In this document: piece by piece, positions 1 through 5,910 of the stretch | How the letters are laid out: every line of letters starts with the position of its first letter | How positions within the stretch are numbered: position 1 is the stretch's first letter | Assembly: GCA_003818675.1 (NCBI GenBank) | Contig: RPPD01000125.1 | Coordinates: forward strand, 1 to 6,805 | Direction: 5' to 3' | DNA length: 6,805 nucleotides | DNA from: Spirochaetaceae bacterium | Lineage (GTDB): Bacteria; Spirochaetota; Spirochaetia; SZUA-6; RPPD01 | Program-made: the position numbers and the translations under genes | Notes under the pieces: generated by a model | Database searches by the model: none | What the model was told of the DNA's origin: nothing | The model's input: only the letters and a program-made list of their open reading frames with translations

Positions 1-305
1 AGGCAGTTGGAATGCTCGAGAAGGCAGAGGTGCCGCAGGCGATAATGCTTGACTGCAGTCACGCCAATGCAGCCAGGCAGTACGCGCGGCAAGCTCGTGT
101 CTTCAAGTCATTTCTGCAGCAGCGCAACGAGGGACGCAAAAATCTCTTTGGTGTGATGATGGAATCAAATATTTTAGAGGGCTGCCAGACCATGTCTGAA
201 AAGTCAGAGAACCTCATATATGGCCAGTCAGTCACAGACCCGTGCATCGGATGGGATGAGACCGAGCGGCTTCTGCTTGAAGCGCACAAGCAGCTGGGAG
301 AATAA
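1..305 (+). CDS. 3-deoxy-7-phosphoheptulonate (DAHP) synthase, class I, C-terminal fragment (5' end outside window)
   Basis: DAHP synthase condenses phosphoenolpyruvate and erythrose-4-phosphate, the committed cytoplasmic step of aromatic amino acid synthesis. Codons are in frame from base 3, giving about 100 residues before TAA at 303-305. The fragment matches the C-terminal part of the ~350-residue AroF/AroG/AroH family. It shows LDCSHAN with the metal-ligand His (His268 in E. coli AroG), GVMMESNILEG with the metal-ligand Glu (Glu302), and YGQSVTDPCIGW with the metal-ligand Asp (Asp326). The His-Glu spacing is 34 residues, as in AroG; the Glu-Asp spacing is one residue longer. The ATG at 12 is internal, not a start. 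The feedback-inhibitor site lies mostly upstream, so the isozyme type (Phe, Tyr or Trp) cannot be told. The next gene starts 5 nt after the stop, implying co-transcription with iorA. Confidence 0.93.
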   Translation, partial: AVGMLEKAEVPQAIMLDCSHANAARQYARQARVFKSFLQQRNEGRKNLFGVMMESNILEGCQTMSEKSENLIYGQSVTDPCIGWDETERLLLEAHKQLGE

Positions 306-310
306 AATAG

Positions 311-1936
311 ATGGAGCATAAAATGAAGAGCATTCTGCTTTCAGGAAACGAGGCAATTGCCCGAGGTGCGTATGAAGCCGGCGTTGCGGTTGGTACCGGA
401 TACCCTGGCACGCCATCTACCGAAATTCTCGAAAACCTCACTCGTTACCCTGGTGTATACACTGAATGGTCCGTGAATGAAAAGGTCGGGCTTGAAGTGG
501 GAATTGGTGCGTCTTTGGCTGGCGCGCGCACGCTTGTGACCATGAAGCATGTTGGTCTGAATGTCGCAGCCGATCCGCTGTTCACCGCGTCGTACATTGG
601 TGTCTCGGGAGGGCTCGTTATTGTCAACGCGGATGACCCGGACATGCACAGCTCCCAGAACGAGCAGGACAACCGCCATTACGCGCGTGCGGCAAAGCTT
701 CCAATGCTTGAGCCGTCTGATTCTCAGGAAGCCCTGTATTTTACAAAGCTTGGACTTGAGCTTTCAGAAAAATATGATACGCCTGTAATCTTGCGAACCA
801 CCACCAGGATTTCGCATTCAAAGTCTGTGGCAATGCCTGACACGGAAACGGCCGCGTCTCCTGAAAAACAGGCCGCGCGTGCCGGGAAGCCCGCAGGTTT
901 TGTGCGCAACTTCAAAAAATATGTCATGATTCCCGCATATGCGCGTGAAAGACACAAGGTCGTGGAAGCGCGGATGCAGAAGCTCTCATCTGACGCAGAT
1001 GGCCTGGAAATAAACCGGATGGAATTGCGGGATACTGACTTTGGCATTATTACCTCTGGCATCAATTACATGTACAGCCGCGAGGCGTTCCCGCAAGCTT
1101 CCATTCTCAAGCTCGGCATGATCTGGCCTTTACCACATAAAATGATTGAAGAGTTTTCCAGGAAGGTAAAGCGCGTATTTGTTGTGGAGGAACTGGATCC
1201 TTTTCTGGAAACAGAGTTTTCATCACGCGGAATTGTTGTTACAGGAAAAAAGATTTTTCCTGTAACGGGCGAGTATTCGCCTGATCTTGTTAAGCAGGCA
1301 ATATCAAAGGAAACCGGAAAACCCGCTGATATGGCGCAGAGTTTTACATCGCGCGTAGCGCTCCCGCCTCGTCCGCCTGCCCTGTGTCCCGGGTGTCCGC
1401 ACCGTACAGTGTTTAAAATATTAAACGAGATGGGGCTCACCGTGACCGGGGACATCGGATGCTATACACTTGGAGTCATGCCGCCCTGGAGCGCCATGGA
1501 TACCTGCGTTGAGATGGGCGGTTCATTGGGCCTTGCGCAGGGAATTGAAATCGCCGGCGGGGAAGAAGCGGCCAAGAAAACCGTGGCTGTCATCGGGGAC
1601 TCGACCTTTGCGCATTCGGGCATTTCAAATCTCGTGAACGCCGCCTACAATAAAAGACGAAATCTGTTCATCGTGCTTGACAACAACACAACTGCCATGA
1701 CCGGCATGCAACCCAATCCGTTCTCGGGTGAGCGCATCAACTTGTGCCAGACCATTTCCGTTGATTACAGGGCACTGGGCACTGCTGTTGGCATGAAGGA
1801 TGACCAGGTGAAAATTGTGGACGCCTACAAACCAAAGGATGTTGAGGACGCTTTAAGGGAAATGCTTGCGAGAGACGAGTTGACGTTATTGGTCATAAAG
1901 GGCCCATGCGTGATCTGGAAACGGAAGAGGAAATAA
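311..1936 (+). CDS. iorA: Indolepyruvate:ferredoxin oxidoreductase, alpha (TPP) subunit, lacking the C-terminal ferredoxin domain
   Basis: This is the catalytic subunit that oxidatively decarboxylates aryl pyruvates to arylacetyl-CoA with CoA and ferredoxin, or the reverse. The 541 residues run from the pyrimidine-binding domain (LSGNEAIARGAYEAG at 10-24, YPGTPSTEIL at 31-40) through a middle domain to the TPP domain, with CPGCPHR at 359-365, DIGCYTLG at 381-388, and GDS at 429-431 followed by LDNNTTAMTG at 456-465. Cys359, Cys362, Cys384 and Cys533 match the usual ligands of the proximal [4Fe-4S] cluster in this enzyme superfamily (inference). The protein ends eight residues after Cys533 with a basic KRKRK tail and tandem stops (TAATAA). 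Typical IorA continues for about 60-100 residues with two more [4Fe-4S] motifs; none is present here or in any forward frame just downstream. Start: ATG 311 has GGGAGA 9 nt upstream. ATG 323 (residue 5), with GGAG 6 nt upstream, fits the family N-terminus equally well or better. Confidence 0.95.
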   Translation: MEHKMKSILLSGNEAIARGAYEAGVAVGTGYPGTPSTEILENLTRYPGVYTEWSVNEKVGLEVGIGASLAGARTLVTMKHVGLNVAADPLFTASYIGVSGGLVIVNADDPDMHSSQNEQDNRHYARAAKLPMLEPSDSQEALYFTKLGLELSEKYDTPVILRTTTRISHSKSVAMPDTETAASPEKQAARAGKPAGFVRNFKKYVMIPAYARERHKVVEARMQKLSSDADGLEINRMELRDTDFGIITSGINYMYSREAFPQASILKLGMIWPLPHKMIEEFSRKVKRVFVVEELDPFLETEFSSRGIVVTGKKIFPVTGEYSPDLVKQAISKETGKPADMAQSFTSRVALPPRPPALCPGCPHRTVFKILNEMGLTVTGDIGCYTLGVMPPWSAMDTCVEMGGSLGLAQGIEIAGGEEAAKKTVAVIGDSTFAHSGISNLVNAAYNKRRNLFIVLDNNTTAMTGMQPNPFSGERINLCQTISVDYRALGTAVGMKDDQVKIVDAYKPKDVEDALREMLARDELTLLVIKGPCVIWKRKRK

Positions 1937-1961
1937 TAAGAAGAGAAGAGGAGAGAATCAG

Positions 1962-2016
1962 ACAGGATAAACAGGATTTCCAATCTTTATCTATCCTGTA
2001 AATCATGTTGATCCTG
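1962..2016. repeat. ACAGGAT direct/inverted repeat unit
   Basis: ACAGGAT occurs at 1962-1968 and again at 1971-1977 (period 9). Its complement ATCCTG occurs at 1993-1998 and 2011-2016 (period 18). ACAGGATA at 1962-1969 pairs perfectly with TATCCTGT at 1992-1999, so the unit can fold into a hairpin with a 22-nt loop. No T-run follows, so it is not an intrinsic terminator. Confidence 0.7.
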
Positions 2017-2017
2017 G

Positions 2018-2043
2018 GCCCAACTCACTTTAGTTCGTTGGGC
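2018..2043. repeat. Inverted repeat GCCCAAC / GTTGGGC
   Basis: A perfect 7-bp inverted repeat, GCCCAAC at 2018-2024 and GTTGGGC at 2037-2043, encloses 12 nt. It lies between the ACAGGAT unit and the long palindrome with almost no sequence in between, which supports a stacked-repeat origin for the spacer. Confidence 0.6.
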
Positions 2044-2045
2044 TG

Positions 2046-2069
2046 GGAGTTTGAGCTTGCTCAAACTCC
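2046..2069. repeat. Perfect 11-bp palindromic hairpin in the iorA-iorB spacer
   Basis: GGAGTTTGAGC at 2046-2056 is exactly complementary to GCTCAAACTCC at 2059-2069, with only TT between. In RNA this gives a 10-bp stem with a CTTG tetraloop. The sequence after it (ACGATACTTTAATT) has no continuous U-tract, so a terminator is unlikely. It resembles a REP-like mRNA-stabilising or processing element, or the footprint of a short mobile repeat. The function is not known. Confidence 0.75.
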
Positions 2070-2083
2070 ACGATACTTTAATT

Positions 2084-2131
2084 ATCTGTGTCAATCTGTG
2101 TACCCGCGGATAAACGCGGGGGAATCCGTGG
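2084..2131. repeat. ATCTGTGT direct repeats with GC-rich hairpin
   Basis: ATCTGTGT is repeated at 2084-2091 and 2094-2101, and a degenerate third copy, ATCCGTGG, lies at 2124-2131. Between them CCCGCG (2103-2108) and CGCGGG (2115-2120) form a 6-bp GC-only stem with a GATAAA loop. The hairpin ends about 25 nt upstream of the iorB Shine-Dalgarno sequence, so it could affect iorB translation or mark an mRNA end. Confidence 0.6.
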
Positions 2132-2161
2132 TTAATTCTTTCTTGGAAGGAAGGTTTTTAT

Positions 2162-2725
2162 ATGGCGGATAAACCTACAAGTATTCTCATGGTGGGCGTG
2201 GGAGGTCAGGGCATAATAATGGCGAGTGACATTGCGTGCGCCGCGGCGCTGCATGCCGGATTTGACGCAAAAAAGAGCGAAATTCACGGCATGAGCCAGC
2301 GAGGCGGGTCGGTATTCTCGCACGTCAGGTTCGGGAAAGAAATTTTTTCGCCAGTGATCCCTGAAGGCAAGGCTGACATATTGCTTTCGCTTGAGCTCAT
2401 GGAGACCCTCCGCTGGACAGCCTTTGCCGGTCCCCAAACAAAGTTTATTGTATCATGGGAGAGAATACTGCCTGCCAATACAGAAGAATACCCGGCCGGC
2501 GTCGAGGACGGAATCAGGAGCCTGCAGCCATCAGCGGTCTTCGTGGATCCAAAGGAACTTGTTGAAAAGATCGGGGATAAAAAATACATCAATGTGGCCT
2601 TTTGCGGGATTCTTTCGCGGTATGTGGACTTGCCGGAAGAGGCCTGGAAAAAAGCAGTGGACGAGCACGTACCAGCAGGGACTTTTGAGGCAAACTGGGC
2701 GGCATTTTTGACAGGAAAGCCTTAG
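2162..2725 (+). CDS. iorB: Indolepyruvate:ferredoxin oxidoreductase, beta (gamma-domain) subunit
   Basis: This small subunit pairs with IorA to form the active aryl-pyruvate oxidoreductase and belongs to the pyruvate/ketoisovalerate oxidoreductase gamma-domain family. At 187 residues it is close to the usual ~190-200, so it looks complete. Visible motifs are the glycine-rich GVGGQGIIMAS at 12-22, KSEIHGMSQRGGSV at 38-51 (the hallmark SQRGG segment), PEGKADILLSLE at 67-78, and NVAFCGILS at 144-152. It has no cysteine cluster, as expected, since iron-sulfur ligands reside in the alpha subunit. The start ATG at 2162 is preceded by GGAAGGAAGG with 7-nt spacing. Unlike the usual tight or overlapping iorA-iorB junction, 225 nt of repeats separate it from iorA. 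No convincing promoter was found there, so it is probably still co-transcribed. Confidence 0.94.
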   Translation: MADKPTSILMVGVGGQGIIMASDIACAAALHAGFDAKKSEIHGMSQRGGSVFSHVRFGKEIFSPVIPEGKADILLSLELMETLRWTAFAGPQTKFIVSWERILPANTEEYPAGVEDGIRSLQPSAVFVDPKELVEKIGDKKYINVAFCGILSRYVDLPEEAWKKAVDEHVPAGTFEANWAAFLTGKP

Positions 2726-2776
2726 TCCGCGAAAGCAAAAACTTGCTTTACAGACCTTTTGTTTCAAGTTAAAGTG

Positions 2777-2811
2777 AAGCCTTAAAATATAAAAGCGAGG
2801 AGACAAGGCTT
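2777..2811 (+). promoter_or_regulatory. Possible hairpin placing the paaK ribosome binding site in its loop
   Basis: AAGCCTT at 2777-2783 is complementary to AAGGCTT at 2805-2811, which directly abuts the paaK ATG at 2812. The 21-nt loop contains the Shine-Dalgarno sequence GCGAGGAGA at 2795-2803. A second AAGCCTT at 2717-2723, over the iorB stop codon, could pair with the same 3' arm instead. The pairing is seen directly; a role in translation control is speculative, and seven base pairs with a 21-nt loop is only modestly stable. Confidence 0.3.
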
Positions 2812-4107
2812 ATGTGGAATGTCAAGCATGAATCCATGGGCCGCAAGGAGCTGGAACATCTCCAGTATGAGCGGCTTTCCGCGCTCGTTAACAAGCTCTA
2901 TAACCGCGTACCATTTTACACAAAAAGAATGGATGAAAAAAAGGTAAAACCAGGGGATATCAAAAAATTGTCGGATATCGCCAAACTTCCATTTTCAACA
3001 AAGACGGACATGCGCGAGGTCTACCCTTACGGGCTTCTTGCCTCGGACCCCAACGACATTGTGGAGATCCACACTTCTTCCGGCACCACCGGCAAACCGG
3101 TTGTCGGCGCCTATACCAAAAACGACATAGACCTCTGGTCTGAGGGCATGGCGCGCACGCTCGCCATGGGCGATACAACGCGCGAGGACACTGTCCAGAA
3201 CGCATACGGCTACGGGCTTTTCACCGGCGGCCTTGGCATTCACTACGGCGCGCGCAAGATCGGCGCCAATCTCATTCCCATCTCTGGCGGAAACACCCAG
3301 CGACAGGTCATGATGATGCAGGACTTCAAGGTCACGGTGCTTTGCTGCACGCCCTCGTATGCCATGAACATCGCCGAGGTCGGGCTGGAATCAGGGGTTG
3401 ACTTTGATTCGCTTCCCCTGCGCATGGGCTTTTTCGGGGCAGAACCCTGGGGAGAGGGCATGCGGCGTGAACTGGAGGAAAAGCTCAAGATAAAGGCAAT
3501 CGACATATACGGCATGACAGAGATAATCGGACCCGGTGTCGCCTCGGAATGCATGCAGCAGAACGGGCTTCATATTTTCGAGGATCTCTTCTACCCGGAA
3601 ATCATAAATCCTGATACGGGAGAGGTCCTGCCCCCTGGTGAAAAGGGGGAACTCGTCATCACAACTCTCACTCGTGAGGGAACACCGGTTTTGCGCTACC
3701 GAACCAGGGACATAACATATCTCATGCCGGAATTCTGTTCCTGTGGCCGCACTCTGGTGCGCATGCACAGGCTCATGGGCCGCACTGACGACATGCTCAT
3801 TATCCGCGGCGTGAATGTCTTCCCGAGCCAGATCGAGGAAGTGCTCCTGAAGGTCGAAGGCGTACAGCCGCACTACCAGATCATAGTGGAGCGCCAGGGA
3901 CAGCTTGACACCATAGAGGTCCAGGTTGAGATGAACGAGAAACTCCTGTCAGACGAGATAAAAAACCTCGCAGGCACGGAGAAACAGATAGAGAATGCAA
4001 TTTACTCCACCCTGAATGTCCATTCCAAAGTAAAGCTTGTGGAGCCCAAGAGCATCCCCAGAAGTGAGGGGAAGGCCAAACGGGTCATAGACAAGCGCAA
4101 AATTTAG
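2812..4107 (+). CDS. paaK: Phenylacetate-CoA ligase family (AMP-forming arylacetate-CoA ligase)
   Basis: This cytoplasmic ANL-superfamily enzyme activates phenylacetate or related arylacetates (such as indoleacetate) to the CoA thioester using ATP. Its 431 residues match the family length (~430-440), and the N-terminus [18 protein letters not shown] fits the family start. Motifs in order: the AMP-binding P-loop [11 protein letters not shown] at 87-97; [11 protein letters not shown] at 208-218; YGMTE at 233-237; RYRTRD at 295-300; CSCGRT at 309-314; [21 protein letters not shown] at 323-343; and PRSEGKAKR at 416-424 with the probable catalytic lysine Lys421. It follows iorB by 86 nt and is tightly coupled to the ACT gene downstream. 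Beside IorAB its substrate is most likely an arylacetate. Reverse operation (ATP from arylacetyl-CoA) is possible in principle but not shown by the sequence. Confidence 0.93.
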   Translation: MWNVKHESMGRKELEHLQYERLSALVNKLYNRVPFYTKRMDEKKVKPGDIKKLSDIAKLPFSTKTDMREVYPYGLLASDPNDIVEIHTSSGTTGKPVVGAYTKNDIDLWSEGMARTLAMGDTTREDTVQNAYGYGLFTGGLGIHYGARKIGANLIPISGGNTQRQVMMMQDFKVTVLCCTPSYAMNIAEVGLESGVDFDSLPLRMGFFGAEPWGEGMRRELEEKLKIKAIDIYGMTEIIGPGVASECMQQNGLHIFEDLFYPEIINPDTGEVLPPGEKGELVITTLTREGTPVLRYRTRDITYLMPEFCSCGRTLVRMHRLMGRTDDMLIIRGVNVFPSQIEEVLLKVEGVQPHYQIIVERQGQLDTIEVQVEMNEKLLSDEIKNLAGTEKQIENAIYSTLNVHSKVKLVEPKSIPRSEGKAKRVIDKRKI

Positions 4108-4116
4108 GAGGAAGTC

Positions 4117-4548
4117 ATGAAGATTCGGCAGATAGCGATTTTTCTGGAAAACAAGAAGGGCAGGCTCGCGGATGTGACCAGAGTGCTGTCAGAGGCAAGT
4201 GTAAACATCAGAGCGCTTTCGCTCGCGGATACAGCTGATTTTGGAATTCTCAGGCTTATTGTCAATGACACGGATAAGGCCCTTGAAGCCCTGAAAAAAG
4301 CGGCATTTGTGGCCCAGGTTAATGAAGTTATGGCTGTAGAAGTGGATGACAGGCCAGGCGGGCTTGCCAGGATTCTTGAGGTCTTTGATAAAAACAACAT
4401 TAATATAGAATATATGTACGCATTTGTGGAGAAACGGGTTGAAAACGCCATTGTTATCTTTAAAATAGATGACCATGACCGTGCGGTTGAGGTCATGAAA
4501 AAGAACAATATTTCCGTTGTAACAAATGATATTTTGAAGAATTTGTAG
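4117..4548 (+). CDS. Tandem ACT-domain protein, putative aromatic amino acid sensor
   Basis: This is a 143-residue cytoplasmic protein made almost entirely of two ACT domains. Domain 1 (about residues 3-68) carries ENKKGRLADVTRVLSEASVNIRAL-type sequence starting at 11, with the ACT glycine at 15 and the characteristic ADTADFGILRLIV segment at 37-49. Domain 2 (about 71-138) carries DDRPGGLARILEVF at 77-90 and NINIEYMYAF at 94-103. ACT domains bind small ligands, most often amino acids, at domain interfaces. No catalytic or DNA-binding domain is attached, so it probably acts through protein partners. The start ATG at 4117 is 9 nt after the paaK stop, and its TAGGAGGA Shine-Dalgarno (4105-4112) overlaps that stop, so the two are likely translationally coupled. 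Standalone double-ACT proteins of this type commonly accompany ior/paaK clusters (recalled). Ligand and partner are unknown; a phenylalanine, tyrosine or tryptophan sensor is the natural guess. Confidence 0.88.
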   Translation: MKIRQIAIFLENKKGRLADVTRVLSEASVNIRALSLADTADFGILRLIVNDTDKALEALKKAAFVAQVNEVMAVEVDDRPGGLARILEVFDKNNINIEYMYAFVEKRVENAIVIFKIDDHDRAVEVMKKNNISVVTNDILKNL

Positions 4549-4605
4549 GGGAACCCAAAAAAACCGGAAAAAACAGTAAATATCCCATTATTAATGTGAA
4601 TGCTG

Positions 4606-4635
4606 TTGACAAAGAGTTGATTGCGTTTTAATAAT
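4606..4635 (+). promoter_or_regulatory. Sigma70-like promoter upstream of the livK-like gene
   Basis: A perfect -35 box TTGACA (4606-4611) is followed by an 18-nt spacer and AATAAT (4630-4635), a 5 of 6 match to TATAAT. With a start near 4642 it would give a leader of roughly 40 nt before ATG 4685. The 136-nt spacer 4549-4684 is the only one in the window with a promoter this good. It would give the binding-protein gene its own, probably strong, transcription, separate from the aro-ior-paaK message. No intrinsic terminator is visible after the ACT gene, so read-through from upstream may add to it. Confidence 0.6.
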
Positions 4636-4644
4636 AGGAAACTT

Positions 4645-4663
4645 CGAAAAACTACAGTTTTCG
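4645..4663. repeat. Small inverted repeat in the livK-like leader
   Basis: CGAAAA (4645-4650) and TTTTCG (4658-4663) form a perfect 6-bp inverted repeat with a 7-nt loop. It lies just after the expected transcription start and about 10 nt before the Shine-Dalgarno AAGGAGG (4673-4679). It could be an operator half-site pair or a weak leader hairpin. The stem is AT-rich and short, so chance is a real possibility. Confidence 0.3.
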
Positions 4664-4684
4664 CAGGTTAAAAAGGAGGATGGA

Positions 4685-5848
4685 ATGAAAATAAGGAGAA
4701 TTATCGCCCTGGCAGCACTTGCCCTGGCTGGAAGCCTCTTGCTTCTGTCAGCATGTGGCGGTGCGGCAAAACAGGGGACAATCAAAATCGGTGCTGTGTT
4801 GGCAGTAACCGGACCCGCGGGAAACCTTGGAGCACCAGAAAAAAAGACGCTTGAGATGCTTGTTGCAGACATCAACAAGAACGGCGGTGTAAACGGACAG
4901 CAGATCCAGCTCATCGTCAAGGACACGCAGGCAAGCGCGGACAACGCTGTTTCATTCACAAAGCAGCTTATTGAGGAAGAAAAGGTCCTCGCCATCATCG
5001 GGCCCACTACTTCCGGAGAGAGCCTGGCTGTAAAAAAGCTCGCTGAGGACAACAAGGTTATCCTTATCTCCTGTGCAGCTGCGGAGTCAATCGTCATTCC
5101 CGTATCACCCTGGGTGTTCAAGACTCCCCAGAATGACGCCAATGCGGCAATAATGATTTTCAAGGACATGCAGTCCCGCAACATAAAGAAGATTGGCATT
5201 GTTACCGCCAATTCAGGCTTTGGCAAAGGCGGAAAAGACCAGCTTGAGAAATATGCTTCACAGTACGGAATCACCATTGTAATTTCCGAGGTTTATGACA
5301 GCAAGGCCGCTGACCTTACTGATGTCATGACCAAGGTGAAAAATATGAATGTTGAGGCAGTGGTCAACTGGTCAATTGAACCCGCCCAGTCCATTGTCAT
5401 CAAGAACATGCGCCAGATCGGCATGAAGCAGCCTTTGTACCAGAGCCATGGATTCGGCAACCTCGCATATGTTCAGGCAGCTGGCCCCGCAGCTGAGGGT
5501 GTGCTCTTTCCGGCAGGACGCATGCTCGTAGCGGATGTTTTACCCGCAGATCATCCACAGAAAAAGGTCCTTACAGACTATAAAAACGCCTACGAAAGCA
5601 AGTATAATGAGCCTGTAAGCACATTTGGCGGCCATGCATATGACGCGCTCATGATTTTGATTGAGGCCATAAAGAAGGCTGGATCTACAGACAAGGAAGC
5701 AGTTCGTGCTGCCCTGGAAAAAATCACTGGTTTTGCAGGAACAGGTGGTATTTTCAACTATTCCGCCACTGACCATAATGGGCTTGACATTACCGCTTTT
5801 GAGATGTTAACTGTAAAGGACGGCAAGTTCATTCTTTACACCAAGTAA
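4685..5848 (+). CDS. ABC transporter substrate-binding lipoprotein, LivK/branched-chain amino acid family
   Basis: This is a periplasmic type I binding protein (receptor family ligand-binding region) that delivers a small ligand to an ABC importer. Its 387 residues match the family length. Residues 1-23 form a lipoprotein signal peptide (basic MKIRR, then a hydrophobic run) ending in the lipobox LSAC, so Cys24 is the lipidated N-terminus. The next residue is Gly, not Asp, so an inner-membrane retention signal is absent. The mature protein opens with TIKIGAVLAVTGP (32-44), then GGVNGQQIQLIVKD (67-80), AIIGPTTSGESLA (103-115) and ISCAAAES (128-135), which in the fold line the ligand cleft. TANSGFGKGG (174-183) and EGVLFPAGR (271-279) follow. 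ATG 4685 has AAGGAGG 5 nt upstream. No permease or ATPase gene lies in the window. The ligand is unknown; by context an aromatic amino acid or arylacetate is plausible, and branched-chain amino acids are the alternative. Confidence 0.92.
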   Translation: MKIRRIIALAALALAGSLLLLSACGGAAKQGTIKIGAVLAVTGPAGNLGAPEKKTLEMLVADINKNGGVNGQQIQLIVKDTQASADNAVSFTKQLIEEEKVLAIIGPTTSGESLAVKKLAEDNKVILISCAAAESIVIPVSPWVFKTPQNDANAAIMIFKDMQSRNIKKIGIVTANSGFGKGGKDQLEKYASQYGITIVISEVYDSKAADLTDVMTKVKNMNVEAVVNWSIEPAQSIVIKNMRQIGMKQPLYQSHGFGNLAYVQAAGPAAEGVLFPAGRMLVADVLPADHPQKKVLTDYKNAYESKYNEPVSTFGGHAYDALMILIEAIKKAGSTDKEAVRAALEKITGFAGTGGIFNYSATDHNGLDITAFEMLTVKDGKFILYTK

Positions 5849-5867
5849 TTTATATTAGAGTTTTTTT

Positions 5868-5910
5868 AAGGGGAGTACTTTTTCAAAGGGGGAGTACTCC
5901 TCTTTTTTTT
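5868..5910 (+). terminator. Intrinsic (rho-independent) terminator after the livK-like gene
   Basis: The 5' arm 5868-5879 (AAGGGGAGTACT) pairs with the 3' arm 5893-5904 (AGTACTCCTCTT), giving 12 bp with one G-U pair and a 13-nt loop. Eight T residues follow at 5903-5910. The arm core AGTACT is itself palindromic, so GGGGAGTACT also appears as a direct repeat at 5870-5879 and 5889-5898. The U-tract abuts the next gene's Shine-Dalgarno sequence, leaving no room for a promoter in between. Confidence 0.85.

Larger units (their letters stand above)
1937..2161. repeat. Gene-free repeat mosaic between iorA and iorB
   Basis: This 225-nt spacer separates two subunit genes that are normally adjacent. 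I see no coding sequence in it. It holds, in order: a purine-rich GAAGAG run; ACAGGAT units in direct and inverted orientation (1962-2016); a GCCCAAC/GTTGGGC inverted repeat (2018-2043); a long palindromic hairpin (2046-2069); two ATCTGTGT units 10 nt apart plus a degenerate ATCCGTGG copy (2084-2131); and a GC-rich CCCGCG/CGCGGG hairpin (2103-2120). The ACAGGAT and ATCTGTGT families resemble short noncoding repeats that I recall being common between genes in anaerobic proteobacterial and related genomes; that recollection cannot be checked here. The iorB ribosome binding site, GGAAGGAAGG at 2145-2154, sits just past the last repeat. Confidence 0.75.

Noticed and set aside
12..305. A short stand-alone gene beginning at ATG 12
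   Set aside because: The frame is open to the left edge and the protein is clearly the C-terminal part of DAHP synthase, so the ATG is an internal methionine.
2051..2082. A promoter for iorB (TTGAGC ... TTTAAT)
   Set aside because: The spacing of 20 nt is too long and the -35 match lies inside the palindromic hairpin; support is too weak.
1937..2161. A frameshifted ferredoxin domain of IorA downstream of the stop
   Set aside because: No forward frame shows the cysteine-rich 4Fe-4S pattern; the region is repeats and early stops, so a simple frameshift does not explain the short protein.
2732..2749. Terminator after iorB (AAAGCAA/TTGCTTT hairpin)
   Set aside because: The stem is a weak AT-rich 7 bp and no T-run follows directly; the neighbouring genes look co-transcribed.
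3391..3873. A 160-residue minus-strand open frame inside paaK
   Set aside because: Antisense shadow of well-conserved PaaK motifs, with no family resemblance of its own.
4591..5277. A 228-residue minus-strand open frame across the livK-like gene
   Set aside because: It lies antisense to a confidently identified binding protein, shows no recognisable family features, and its composition reflects the opposite strand.
5835..5863. A promoter for the second binding-protein gene (TTTACA near the end of the first)
   Set aside because: TTTACA resembles a -35 box, but no -10 lies at 16-18 nt and any transcript would still meet the terminator at 5868-5910.
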